Source of the DNA: a virus
IMG/VR virus record: IMGVR_UViG_3300038468_000089
Span: 1-22,598 of that record
Direction: 5' to 3' (one strand)
Length of the DNA: 22,598 nt
Below, one piece after another: positions 7,146-15,249 of this stretch (position 1 is its first letter; each line of letters begins with the position of its first letter). The notes under the pieces are model-generated. The model was not told the DNA's origin and did no database searches. It saw nothing but the letters and a program-made list of their open reading frames with translations. A program made the position numbers and the translations under genes.

Positions 7146-9675
7146 GCGTGTACTCCCTCAAGATCCCGAGGATCGTCATGGGCATGGGGGCGCTTTGCCG
7201 GATGGCGACGCGACCACCACGCCCCCACTCGTCGGCCACGGGTTCGACTTCCTCTGTGGTGCGCAGCGGGATGACGCCATACCCGTGCTCGACCGCACGG
7301 GTTCGGATCTCGACCAGGTGATCGAGGTCGGCCCCGACCGCGCCGCCCCTCGCGAACTCCAGCTCGACCGCCACGCGCTTGACAATCTTCTGTTTGCCGT
7401 CTTTCTGTTGAACGTCGAGCGATTCGAAGTCTGAATTGTACGGCAGACCCGCATGGAGCATGCCAGCGGTCTTGAGGTAGGTCCCCTCGTTGTCCGGGTC
7501 TATTGTGGCCGAGCCAGCCGTTACAGGCACGTTTTCGTAAACATCACCATCCGCCACAACCGTGACGGTTGAACCGTTCAGGTCGGGGGGCAGACCAGAA
7601 ACAGAAGACCGGCATACCCACCATTCGGTTTCTCCATCGGGGCAGTCGGCGGTCGCGAGCGCACGATTCAGTAGTTGGACGGTATAGTTCAGCCCGCCGT
7701 CGTCGGAGACAACCGAGAAGAAATACGGCTCGCCCCCCGCCCGGTCATCGATCCGCACAATCTCCCCGGCCACAAGAATCGGAACGTGCGAAATATGAAT
7801 CGAAAGCGTGGCGCCCATGGCATAGTCGGCCGGCGTCACAACCGAGAAGGTCGGAGTCATGGGGTAGAGCGAACGCAGCCCATTGTACGTCACGCACCGA
7901 TCGAGAAATATGCAGTAGCGGACATCGGGGTCGCCCTGGTTGTCAAGCGGGAAGCCACGGTAGGCCAGCCGCTCCAGGAAGTGGTGGTCCCCGCGCCTGA
8001 CGCATAGCCATACCCCCGATTCGCCTGCGCCCTCTGGCTTACAGCAGACGTTCTCAACCAGTCCGCCGCCGGCCGGCTCGTGACGAGCCCATGCCAAGAT
8101 CTCCAGCTCGGGCACGTAGGTAAACGAGAGCAACAGACCGTCCGAGCGCACAACCCACAGGATTTGGTGCGGGCTCTCAGCATAAGCCCAATCGGCAACC
8201 GCATAGCCGTCGAACAAGTGGCGAGCCAGAAGCGAGATGTCAGACACCCGTAGGGCATCGCCCTGGTTTTCCAGCATCCGGGGACCGCCGGTGTGCAGCT
8301 CGGCGAAAAACACGGCGTCCCCCGCCTCAACGTGCCGCAGGTCGGCGCACTGGATGTTGCTCAAGCGCCGTACCGCGATGCTGTTGGGTGTCAAAACCTC
8401 CGCGAGTCCGCTGCCGCCCGCGACCCAGATGCCACCGAGCGAACCGAGCACGAGACGTCCGAGGTCCGCAGCCCACCGGATCGCCTCTCTGGTCTTTGAC
8501 GCGATCGTGAACTCGTAGCTATCGGAGTCGTCAGCCGGCACCACCTCGTCAAAGTTGTCGAACATGTCGATCGACGAGCCCCAGACCGTTGCCGGGCGCT
8601 GCGATGTGGCGGCGAGGCCGCGGCGCGACTCGTAGAAGAACGGGACGCACGGCCTTTCGGCTCCGATCGGATTCGACCCCTGGGGCGGCGGGTCCGAATA
8701 GATCGGTTCGGCGCCATCGTCGTCGATCAATCGGCTCGTGGTCTCGCCAATGAACCCGAAATGACCACTGCGACCGCGGTAGAGCCGCGCGGAGTAAAGC
8801 GTGTCACCGCTCAATAGAACAGCACCGGGGAGTCTCCCGGTCCACACCGTCATCGGAAGATGCGGATAGAGAGCGTAGTCCTCCAAAACATCGCCGATCT
8901 CATACGGCGCCTCGTCGCTGCCGCTGCCGTCTGCGGGGTCTTTCGATACATGATACCGCTCGATCTCGTACGCCTGCGTTTCGTAGAGCTTGCCGTCTTT
9001 CGCACTGCGCACCACGTAGGTGAGAGCCCAGATCCACTCGCGCGCCGGGTAGGTCGGGGGGTCGCCGTCCACGCGGGCTGTTTTGGCCGAGACGGTTCGA
9101 AACCGTAGACGCGGCTCCCGCGCCTTCTTCTGCTCAACGGTCAGGCTGTCGTCGGTCCATTCGGCGGTAGGGAATGGCTCGGCTGTGGTGTCAAGGATCT
9201 CGATCGACCATTTCGTTGGCGAAGCGTAGCGGACCTCATAGGTGCTGCGGTCCTCAGTGCACAGGGTCAGATACAGACCATGCTGCGCCCACCGCAGTGA
9301 AACCAACTGGGCTGCGGTGTAGGGGAAGAGGGCGGTCGGATTGCCGGGGTCAAACATCATGATTGATGCATATTTGACGAACCAGTGCCGGTTGTCGGTC
9401 GGGGACTCGCGCCAGACCTGAATCCAGACATCATCGGCCACGAACACCAGCACGTAACTCTCGGTGGGGCTGACGACGAACGGGACGAGGCACACCTGGT
9501 CCGAGCCGAGATCGACCACATGCTGGGTACCCGAGCGGTTCAGCAAAGTCGCGTGTGGTGACACGAGGAAGTTTTTGAGAGTCCTGGCCCCGGCGGAATA
9601 CCGGCTGATGTCAGTCCGGCCCCAGAGGCCGGGCGCCAGCTCGCCGCCGGCCCAACTGAATTGCCGCTCCTTCAT
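7132..9675 (-). CDS. Tail tubular protein B-like nozzle protein
   Basis: An 847-residue protein, close to T7 gp12 (794). It would form the tail nozzle below the adaptor. The N-terminal signature is clear: FSWAGGELAPGLWGRTDISRY then SAGARTLKNFLVSP and LNRSGTQHVVDLG (near 6-56), as in the gp12/stabilisation-protein family. The rest is beta-propeller-like, with repeated aromatic strands: FFYESRRGLAATSQRPATVWGSSIDMFDNF (near 346-375), WAADLGRLVLGSLGGIWVAGG and SPHQILWVVRSDGLLLSFTYVPE. It is translationally coupled to the adaptor (TGATG). The C-terminus (about 760-847) is another beta region. The gene order adaptor-nozzle is as in T7. Confidence 0.88.
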   Translation of the reverse strand: MKERQFSWAGGELAPGLWGRTDISRYSAGARTLKNFLVSPHATLLNRSGTQHVVDLGSDQVCLVPFVVSPTESYVLVFVADDVWIQVWRESPTDNRHWFVKYASIMMFDPGNPTALFPYTAAQLVSLRWAQHGLYLTLCTEDRSTYEVRYASPTKWSIEILDTTAEPFPTAEWTDDSLTVEQKKAREPRLRFRTVSAKTARVDGDPPTYPAREWIWALTYVVRSAKDGKLYETQAYEIERYHVSKDPADGSGSDEAPYEIGDVLEDYALYPHLPMTVWTGRLPGAVLLSGDTLYSARLYRGRSGHFGFIGETTSRLIDDDGAEPIYSDPPPQGSNPIGAERPCVPFFYESRRGLAATSQRPATVWGSSIDMFDNFDEVVPADDSDSYEFTIASKTREAIRWAADLGRLVLGSLGGIWVAGGSGLAEVLTPNSIAVRRLSNIQCADLRHVEAGDAVFFAELHTGGPRMLENQGDALRVSDISLLARHLFDGYAVADWAYAESPHQILWVVRSDGLLLSFTYVPELEILAWARHEPAGGGLVENVCCKPEGAGESGVWLCVRRGDHHFLERLAYRGFPLDNQGDPDVRYCIFLDRCVTYNGLRSLYPMTPTFSVVTPADYAMGATLSIHISHVPILVAGEIVRIDDRAGGEPYFFSVVSDDGGLNYTVQLLNRALATADCPDGETEWWVCRSSVSGLPPDLNGSTVTVVADGDVYENVPVTAGSATIDPDNEGTYLKTAGMLHAGLPYNSDFESLDVQQKDGKQKIVKRVAVELEFARGGAVGADLDHLVEIRTRAVEHGYGVIPLRTTEEVEPVADEWGRGGRVAIRQSAPMPMTILGILREYTLGGD

Positions 9676-10538
9676 CAGTCTCGCGCCGCCAGGCTTGGGG
9701 TTTCAGGGTCGGTGTCGTGGCCGGTGTTGTTGGCTCGGCAGATCGCGCGGTCCAGCTCTTCGAGGTAGCGGGCGTGGCACCGCTGGGCGCGGGCTTCGTC
9801 TTTCGTCAGCGGGACAGCAATCGCTTCGGCGAGTCGCCACACCAGCGCCTCAACGAATGGCCGGGGCAGCAGCGCTACTTGCTCTTGCCGTGCCACATAC
9901 TGCAACGCTGCGATGTCGCTCTCGGCCAGGTCGCAACAGACCAGGAACCACTCGCCCACGTCGTCGGCCACAACCTCGAACGGCACCCGCGATTCAACCG
10001 GCGTCTGGCGGAACCGCGTGCCGGACACCAAGATCGCAACCGGGGTCACGCAGTCGGCCGGCAGTGGATACACGTGCTCCCAGCCAACCCGCGAGGTCGT
10101 GACCGTGATCTCCACGCTTTCGCCCGCCACCAGCGCGGCGGTCAACACGATCGTCGCGTCGGCCCCTACGCCCACGTCCGGGAGGGTGTAGCCCGTGTCG
10201 GCCACGAGATCTGTTCTGGTCCCCGTGGCGCCGATGTGAACAACCGACACCTGCGAGGGGTCGGCGAAGGGGAACGGGATCGTCCACGTGGTCCAGGGGT
10301 TCACTCCGGAGGCGTAGAGCTGGGTCGAGACCTGCTCATCGATCGCCACCAAAGGGCGCTCCCGCATGGCCCACGGCCAGGCGAACTCACCCAAGACGAT
10401 TTCGAGCACGTCATCCCACGCTCGCGCGCACGCTTCGGCGGCCGGACGGGCCTCGTCCTCGGCCATGACGAACTTGGTCTCGCCGATGGCGAACAGGGCC
10501 CGATTCCAGATGTCGAGCTTGGACGAGGAGCGCGGCAT
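9675..10538 (-). CDS. Tail tubular protein A-like adaptor with inserted beta domain
   Basis: A 287-residue protein matching the T7 gp11 (tail tubular protein A) adaptor family, which docks the tail under the portal. Family marks are LDIWNRALFAIGE (near 8-20), ACARAWDDVLEIVLGEFAWPWAMRERPL (near 36-63), GWEHVYPLPADC (near 152-163) and a C-terminal helical region with LVWRLAEAIAVPLTKD. T7 gp11 is about 196 residues; the excess is an insert at about 76-150 (TIPFPFADPSQVSVVHI, then a D..GYTL turn, then TIVLTAALVAGESVEITVTTSR). This insert resembles the N-terminal anchor domain of T7-type tail fibres. GAGGTGA precedes the ATG. The stop overlaps the next start in TGATG. Confidence 0.83.
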   Translation of the reverse strand: MPRSSSKLDIWNRALFAIGETKFVMAEDEARPAAEACARAWDDVLEIVLGEFAWPWAMRERPLVAIDEQVSTQLYASGVNPWTTWTIPFPFADPSQVSVVHIGATGTRTDLVADTGYTLPDVGVGADATIVLTAALVAGESVEITVTTSRVGWEHVYPLPADCVTPVAILVSGTRFRQTPVESRVPFEVVADDVGEWFLVCCDLAESDIAALQYVARQEQVALLPRPFVEALVWRLAEAIAVPLTKDEARAQRCHARYLEELDRAICRANNTGHDTDPETPSLAARD

Positions 10539-10555
10539 ACATCACCTCGGAAGTG

Positions 10556-10588
10556 GCCCGGCCGGCGAGGAAGGGGCACCGGCCGGGC
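10556..10588 (-). terminator. GC-rich intergenic hairpin between head and tail genes
   Basis: A perfect 10-base-pair inverted repeat (GCCCGGCCGG / CCGGCCGGGC) with a 13-base loop lies in the 80-base gap between the 99-aa gene and the tail adaptor. On the coding strand it is not followed by a U run, so it is not a classical intrinsic terminator. It could attenuate transcription, stabilise message ends or set the head-to-tail expression ratio. Confidence 0.45.
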
Positions 10589-10618
10589 GCGGCTGGCAGA
10601 CCGAAGTCGGCCAGGGGA

Positions 10619-10918
10619 TCACACGTCGGCGGCCCGCTTGCCCTTCTTGCCGCCCCCGTCGTCCACCTCCATCCGGCGGCCCATCGGTGGCCCCTGGTCG
10701 GGCTTCTTGACCACGACCGGGTTGACTGGCGCCGGCGGCGGCGACTTGACCAGGTGGGGGTATTCCGGGTGGTCGATCAACGCGCCGTTGCGCGTGATCT
10801 TGGCTGGCACCAACACCTCGATCGGGTCGCCGATCGTGCCCTTGAGCAACTCGGGCTCGGCCCCCGGTCGCCGCGGCATGTAGCAGCGGCGAACGACCAG
10901 CATCTTGACAGTTTCCAT
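10619..10918 (-). CDS. Hypothetical 99-aa protein
   Basis: An ATG preceded by AGGAGAGAAGG, fifteen bases after the cement gene. The first 55 residues suggest a small beta-barrel (MLVVRRCYMP, LLKGTIGDPIEVLVPAKITRNGALID); the second half is Pro-rich with a Lys/Arg tail. Small proteins of this kind between cement and tail-adaptor genes are frequent in phages, but no family is recognised. A structural or head-completion role is inference from location. Confidence 0.6.
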   Translation of the reverse strand: METVKMLVVRRCYMPRRPGAEPELLKGTIGDPIEVLVPAKITRNGALIDHPEYPHLVKSPPPAPVNPVVVKKPDQGPPMGRRMEVDDGGGKKGKRAADV

Positions 10919-10933
10919 GTTGACCTTCTCTCC

Positions 10934-11410
10934 TTACGCCGGCGCCGCGGCGCGCGCGCCGAGCAAGTGGTTCTGACCGCCCATGACCACGTAGGCGTCG
11001 CCCGCGGTCACGGTATCACCGGTGCCCGTGGTCGTGATCCACAGGCCGTAGTACCGCATCGCCAGCTTCTGCTTGGGGATGCGGATGCGCACCGTGACGA
11101 ACCGCTCGGTGGCGTCGTCGGCCAGCGCGGTCCCCACCTCGTCGGCCGTGATCGATCCGGTCGACGCGATGGTCTCGGTGTCGGCCCCGCCGGTCGCCAG
11201 CGTCGCCGCCGTGGTGTCGCCCCTGAGGTCGAGCTGAACCTGCGAGCACTGGGTCACGCCGAAGCGCGCCCAGAGCCACATCTCGTCGTGGCCGAAGAGC
11301 TTCTTGCTCTCACCCGCGTCGAAGACGTTGGTGGAGCCAAGCACGCCGCCACTCGCCGCGTTGGCGCCCTGCGTCTTGACGCCGAAGTCCAGTTGTCCGT
11401 CCAGAATCAT
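10934..11410 (-). CDS. Bbp16-like capsid cement/decoration protein
   Basis: A 158-residue beta-rich protein following the capsid gene by 27 bases, with a GAGGAAAGGAAAAG ribosome site. The N-terminus (MILDGQLDFGVKTQG, then STNVFDAG) and the end of the core (RYYGLWITTTGTGDTVTAGDAYVVMG, near 120-145) match the Bbp16-like capsid cement proteins that bind the outside of BPP-1-like capsids. Low-complexity Thr/Ala/Asp stretches lie between. The role is to stabilise the expanded head. Confidence 0.8.
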   Translation of the reverse strand: MILDGQLDFGVKTQGANAASGGVLGSTNVFDAGESKKLFGHDEMWLWARFGVTQCSQVQLDLRGDTTAATLATGGADTETIASTGSITADEVGTALADDATERFVTVRIRIPKQKLAMRYYGLWITTTGTGDTVTAGDAYVVMGGQNHLLGARAAAPA

Positions 11411-11437
11411 GTTCTTTTCCTTTCCTCGCCCTCAGCC

Positions 11438-12457
11438 TTAGCTGATGGCGGTCTCCGCGGTGAGCGCGTCGGTGGTTCGGAGCGTGATGCCGTCCAGCGT
11501 GCGCAACCGCTGGCCGCCCATGGTGTCGCTGTCGCCGACCTGCCGGTGCTCGGGTTCGGTGACCCAGGTGAGCAGCCGGCTTTCGCTCGCCCGGAGTTGA
11601 GCTTTGGCCCGCCGGATCGTGGTCCGATCCAGGTAGTAGCGCGTGTAGGGCGTGATATCGTACAGCATGTCCTGCATGTCCATCAGGCCCTCGATCAACC
11701 CGCGCTCGCCCGCCGCCATCTCGGGGTCGTCCGGGTCCCACTGGAAACGGACGGCGTAGCGGTAGTCCTCGACCGCGATCCCGGCCCACCAGCGGTAGAC
11801 CGTCTCCCAGGCGTAGTACGCCTTGGAGTTGACATCGAGCACGCGCTGGCGGCCCATGTCCTCCTTGGTCAGTCCCGCGACCGTCCCCTTGGCGAACAGG
11901 CCGTAGATCTTGCGCGGCTCCCACGTGATCAGCCAGGCACTGCGGGCGTTGGAGCCCGCGTTGGTCCCGGCCTTCACGTAGTCGCTGTTGATGTAGCCCG
12001 AGGTCCCGCGGTAGCGCGGCGTGAGACCGTGGATGCCCTCGGGATTGCTGGAGACCGACTGGTAGAAGATCTCCTCGGCGATCCACTGCGGGAAGGCCGA
12101 CATCTTGATCATGTCCTCCGACAGCCGCCAGTTGCGCCCGCCCCGCAGCTTGACCGCCATCTCGTCGACCAGGCTGTGGTCCTCGATGAACGCCACCGTC
12201 TCTTCGTACTTCTCGGTCTTGGCCTTCGTCGCGCTGACGCCGCGGTTCAGGGTGCGATAGCTCGGCTCGGGCAACGAGGTCGACGTGTAGTCGATCTCGT
12301 GGCTGGTCGGCTTGTTCGACTCGATCCACGGGATGTCCTGGAGGAAGGGATTCTTCTTCTCCAGGATGTTGGTGATCTTGGCCAGCTCGCCGTTGGGATC
12401 GTCCCGGCTCGCCAGCTCGGCAATGGTGGGCCATCCACCGTCCTCGAACTCCGTCAT
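11438..12457 (-). CDS. Major capsid protein (Bbp17-like)
   Basis: A 339-residue protein with a good ribosome site (GTAGGAGAG) before the ATG. It forms the icosahedral shell. The N-terminus (WPTIAELASRDDPNGELAKITNILEKKNPFLQDIPWIES) and the middle (RTLNRGVSATKAKTEKYEETVAFIEDHSLVD) match the major capsid family of BPP-1-like podoviruses. Other typical wording includes GIHGLTPRY near 150 and an acidic TKEDMGRQRVLDVNSKAYYAWETVYRWWAGIAVEDYRY stretch around 205-245. It is flanked by a scaffold upstream and a Bbp16-like cement protein downstream, the expected order. Its relation to HK97 folds is family knowledge, not visible here. Confidence 0.88.
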   Translation of the reverse strand: MTEFEDGGWPTIAELASRDDPNGELAKITNILEKKNPFLQDIPWIESNKPTSHEIDYTSTSLPEPSYRTLNRGVSATKAKTEKYEETVAFIEDHSLVDEMAVKLRGGRNWRLSEDMIKMSAFPQWIAEEIFYQSVSSNPEGIHGLTPRYRGTSGYINSDYVKAGTNAGSNARSAWLITWEPRKIYGLFAKGTVAGLTKEDMGRQRVLDVNSKAYYAWETVYRWWAGIAVEDYRYAVRFQWDPDDPEMAAGERGLIEGLMDMQDMLYDITPYTRYYLDRTTIRRAKAQLRASESRLLTWVTEPEHRQVGDSDTMGGQRLRTLDGITLRTTDALTAETAIS

Positions 12458-12467
12458 CTCAGCTCTC

Positions 12468-13190
12468 CTACGGGCTGCCCGCTGGCTTCATCTTCGGCGA
12501 GCCGTCCGCGTTCATGGTTGGGTACATCGCGTCGAGCACCTGCTCACGCGACGGGCGCACGGCCTGGCCGCCGCCCCTGATGTTGCTCTTGTCGTCGGCG
12601 AGCGCGTCGCCGAGCTTCTTGAAGGCCCGGAACAGACCCGGGTGATTCCCGAGACCTAGCTTGGTCAGTTCCAACCGCAACTCTCGCCCACCGGCCCACT
12701 CGATCCCTCGGGTGGCCGCGGCGGTCGATGCCGCGAGATTCTTGCCGCCAAGCTGCGGGTCGGTTCGGATCTGGTTGGCCCAGCCCTCGCCGATCTGGTC
12801 CATCGTCTCCTGGGCGGCCCGCGATTGCTGCGCCTGATGCTCAGCGAACACCTGGGCGAGCTTGGACGCCTGGGCACTGTTGACGCCCGACTCCTGAGCC
12901 CACCCCTTGAACGCTTCGAGCAGCGGCGCGTCGATCTCGACGCCATCCGGGAGTTTGATCTCGACCTCGACCGCCGACGACTGCCCGGGTTTCCCCTTGT
13001 CTTCGACCGCCTTGTCGTCCAACCCCAGCAACGACCCCTTGGCGGACGCCGCGGGCGCCGCGCTGGGCTCGGGTTTGGCCTCGGCGGTGGCAGGGGCCAC
13101 CGCGGGGGCCGGGGCCGCGCTCGCGGGGGTGGCGGGCGCGGGGGCTTGAGCCGGGCTCGCGGGAGCCGCGGCGGCGTTCTGGTCAACCAT
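12468..13190 (-). CDS. Scaffold-like capsid assembly protein
   Basis: A 240-residue protein directly upstream of the major capsid gene. Residues 5-55 are almost only Ala, Pro, Ser and Glu, a disordered arm typical of scaffolds. Then come a short strand segment (VEVEIKLPDGVEID near 71-84), a long amphipathic helical core rich in Gln/Ala/Glu (near 85-150), and a LGNHPGLFRAFKKLGDALADD segment (near 180-200), a wording I associate with podovirus scaffolding proteins. The C-terminus is basic. It would direct procapsid assembly and leave before DNA packaging. The ATG at 13190 follows GAAGAGGA; a start 48 bases upstream is possible but overlaps the previous gene more. Confidence 0.75.
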   Translation of the reverse strand: MVDQNAAAAPASPAQAPAPATPASAAPAPAVAPATAEAKPEPSAAPAASAKGSLLGLDDKAVEDKGKPGQSSAVEVEIKLPDGVEIDAPLLEAFKGWAQESGVNSAQASKLAQVFAEHQAQQSRAAQETMDQIGEGWANQIRTDPQLGGKNLAASTAAATRGIEWAGGRELRLELTKLGLGNHPGLFRAFKKLGDALADDKSNIRGGGQAVRPSREQVLDAMYPTMNADGSPKMKPAGSP

Positions 13191-13593
13191 GGTCTGTGTC
13201 CTCTTCGTCGGCGCTATCAAGCGCCAGGTCTCGGGCACGCGACTCCAATTGCTCGCCGACCATTCGGACGAACAGCTCGGGGGTCGCGCGCTCGATCAGG
13301 TTGTGGAACTCGATTGCGGCGGCACGGGCGCCGTCCACCCGGGCGGCCAGCAGGGCGCTGCACAGCCCGTCCTTGATCCCGGTGTCGAAGACGTCCGAGG
13401 TCAGGCGACCCAAATACTCCGACGGGCGTTGATCGCACGGGTCGCCCCAGATGAGCCAGTAGACAAGCCGCCTGCCCCACTCTTGCCCCATGAGAGCACA
13501 GAGGTCGTCGTGGCGCTGGCGCTCCCGCCTGCGCTGCGATTGTCGGCGCCGCTCCTGGTACTGCGGGTCCGACAGCTTGCCGTGCTCGGCCAT
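13183..13593 (-). CDS. Bbp19-like phage protein
   Basis: A 136-residue protein. The ATG at 13593 lies just after the stop of the 499-aa gene; an in-frame upstream ATG would overlap that gene by more. The core matches the pattern I know from the Bbp19-like family of BPP-1 and related podoviruses: an Arg-rich N-terminal helix, then LCALMGQEWGRRLVYWLIW (near 31-49), a short loop, VFDTGIKDGLCSALLAARV near 67-85, and an acidic C-terminal tail. In such phages it lies beside the scaffold and capsid genes and has an uncharacterised, probably morphogenetic role. The stop overlaps the scaffold ATG region. Confidence 0.65.
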   Translation of the reverse strand: MAEHGKLSDPQYQERRRQSQRRRERQRHDDLCALMGQEWGRRLVYWLIWGDPCDQRPSEYLGRLTSDVFDTGIKDGLCSALLAARVDGARAAAIEFHNLIERATPELFVRMVGEQLESRARDLALDSADEEDTDHG

Positions 13594-13595
13594 CC

Positions 13596-15095
13596 TTACT
13601 GCACCGCCATCGACCAGTTGGTCAGCCACGAGTCATCGGCGACGTCGCTCGTGTTGATCAACTGGCAGAACGGAATGAAAAGCTTTCCGTCGCTGAGCGT
13701 GTGAGCGTCCGTCGCGCTCGGCGCCACGCCGTCGATCGTGTACGTGACGACGCCGGCGGCGCTGGCCAGCGTGCAGATGGCGTGTGACGCGTCGTCGGCC
13801 CAGTTGTCGGTCGTGTCCGTGCCGCCGGTCGTCTTGTCGTTGACGTAGATATCGCCGGTGTTGGTGCCGAGTCCGATCGCGGCGTAGTCGGTGTAGTTGG
13901 TGATCACCACCGGGACGTCCGGTGTTCTCAACCCGCACCAGAACCCATCAGTGCCCGAAACGTCGTGGAGCGTGAACGTGGCGCAGAACTTCACGGCCGG
14001 GTCGACGCCAGCGATGAACGGGCGGCCGGACGCCCCTCCGATGCCAGCGTGCATCTCCCAATGGTCGTTGTCGCCCGGTGCGCCCGCGTTGAGGTCCAGA
14101 CCGGTCGCTTCCGACGCTGGGGTGACGGTGCCGGTGGCGGTCGCGATGGTCGTAAAATTATACTGGGTATATTGATAGTAGATGTGGTTGGTCGCACCGG
14201 CCGTGGTCGAGTAGGCGGTGCCGTCTTGCTCGAGCATCGCCAACCCCTTGCCTGCGCCGGCGGCGAACGTCTGGAAGTGCGCGATCGGCCGCTGGACGGC
14301 CGCAGTGTACGTGAAGACTTCCGCACCGTTGTTCGACGCGTAGCGCATGGCGTCGGTGCGACCGGGGCTCCCCCAATCGAAGGAGCTGGAGTCGTTGTCG
14401 TTCGAAAGCTGCGAGGCTGCGGTGTTGGTGAAGGTGGCGGCACCGGCGCCAGCGCCGAAGCTCACCACACCGGTGAGCGTGGACAGCTCGTCAGCCACCA
14501 GGTTGCCGACGTTGATGTGAAGGGCGGTTTGCGCGTTGACCCCGGTGATATGGAGCTGGGGCGAGACGTCGGTGGTATCGAACACCAGCAGGTCGGTAGC
14601 CCCGGCCGACCCCATCTGAAACGCCGACGCATCGGCGTCCTTCAGCACGGCCGTCGCATCCCCACTGGTGAGCGTGATCACCCCGGCCCCGCCGCTCAGT
14701 GACCACAATAGCGCCGTGGTGAGGGTGGTCACGCCGGTACCGCTCTTGATCGTCACCCCGTCGGCGGTGAAGTCGAAGATCAGGTCCTCGTTGGCGACGC
14801 CGCTGCTCTCGAGGATCTTCCACTCCGTGTCGGTCCCGTTGCTGATGGTGCCGCTGTTGGCGCCGGTGAGCGTAGTCCCGGCGGACATCTGCACCCACGA
14901 GCCGGCCGCTCGCCACTTGAAATCATCGGTGTCCAGGGCATAGCCCATCGAACCATCGGGGACGGTGGTCGCCGCCGTGCGCAGCGCATCGGTCACGAAA
15001 ATCCGCAACCGCCCGTCCTTCATGTCGGCCTGCGCCGGAACCACCGCCAACAACACCAGAGCCATGGCCACCAGGGCCGTCATCATCTTTCGCAT
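13596..15095 (-). CDS. Signal-peptide-bearing beta-rich protein with lectin-like C-terminal domain
   Basis: A 499-residue protein. The first 23 residues form a textbook Sec signal peptide: MRKMM, a hydrophobic core, then cleavage after PAQA. Residues 24-330 are Thr/Ser/Gly/Ala-rich short beta repeats, like fibre or beta-helix proteins. Residues about 333-499 are compact and aromatic (DHWEMHAGIGG, GFWCGLRTPDVP, YAAIGLGTNTGDIYV, GVVTYTIDGVAP), resembling a concanavalin/laminin-G-like jelly roll. The ATG at 15095 is chosen because it starts the signal peptide. The gene lies among head genes, between portal and scaffold. It may be a capsid or fibre decoration that binds sugars, or an exported host-surface protein. 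I do not recognise a named family. Confidence 0.75.
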   Translation of the reverse strand: MRKMMTALVAMALVLLAVVPAQADMKDGRLRIFVTDALRTAATTVPDGSMGYALDTDDFKWRAAGSWVQMSAGTTLTGANSGTISNGTDTEWKILESSGVANEDLIFDFTADGVTIKSGTGVTTLTTALLWSLSGGAGVITLTSGDATAVLKDADASAFQMGSAGATDLLVFDTTDVSPQLHITGVNAQTALHINVGNLVADELSTLTGVVSFGAGAGAATFTNTAASQLSNDNDSSSFDWGSPGRTDAMRYASNNGAEVFTYTAAVQRPIAHFQTFAAGAGKGLAMLEQDGTAYSTTAGATNHIYYQYTQYNFTTIATATGTVTPASEATGLDLNAGAPGDNDHWEMHAGIGGASGRPFIAGVDPAVKFCATFTLHDVSGTDGFWCGLRTPDVPVVITNYTDYAAIGLGTNTGDIYVNDKTTGGTDTTDNWADDASHAICTLASAAGVVTYTIDGVAPSATDAHTLSDGKLFIPFCQLINTSDVADDSWLTNWSMAVQ

Positions 15096-15096
15096 C

Positions 15097-15249
15097 TCAC
15101 GCACCTTTTGGGCCCTTGGCCCTCTTGTGTTTGCTCGCCTCGATCGCCCGCAACTGTGCAAGCGCCTTGCGATAGGTCTCGTGCACGCCCAGCGTGCGCC
15201 CGCCGCCCTTGGTTGTGACGGCGAAGCCCTTGCCCCGTCGCACGATCAT
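15097..15249 (-). CDS. Small conserved-type phage protein, 50 aa
   Basis: A short frame with an ATG overlapping the portal stop (ATGA) and a TGA two bases before the start of the 499-aa gene. The sequence is basic, with a beta-turn start (MIVRRGKGFAVTTKGGG), then RTLGVHETYRKALAQLRAIEA, then a Lys/Arg tail. Very small proteins with this layout (MIV.R.G..., LG.H.T...A..QL.AIEA) are, from memory, common near portal or capsid genes of tailed phages. Their function is unknown. Confidence 0.7.
   Translation of the reverse strand: MIVRRGKGFAVTTKGGGRTLGVHETYRKALAQLRAIEASKHKRAKGPKGA

Noticed and set aside
10553-12580. Long plus-strand open frame of 675 codons across the capsid and cement genes
   Set aside because: It is the mirror of strong minus-strand genes. 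Its product is unusually rich in Arg, His, Gly and Pro with no recognisable domain, as expected for antisense frames in GC-rich DNA.
13191-13238. Longer start for the scaffold protein
   Set aside because: It would extend further into the preceding gene. The ATG at 13190 has a purine-rich ribosome site and a compact overlap.
15096-15161. Upstream start for the signal-peptide protein
   Set aside because: It would bury the signal peptide behind 22 charged residues. The ATG at 15095 places it at the true N-terminus and just follows the 50-aa gene.
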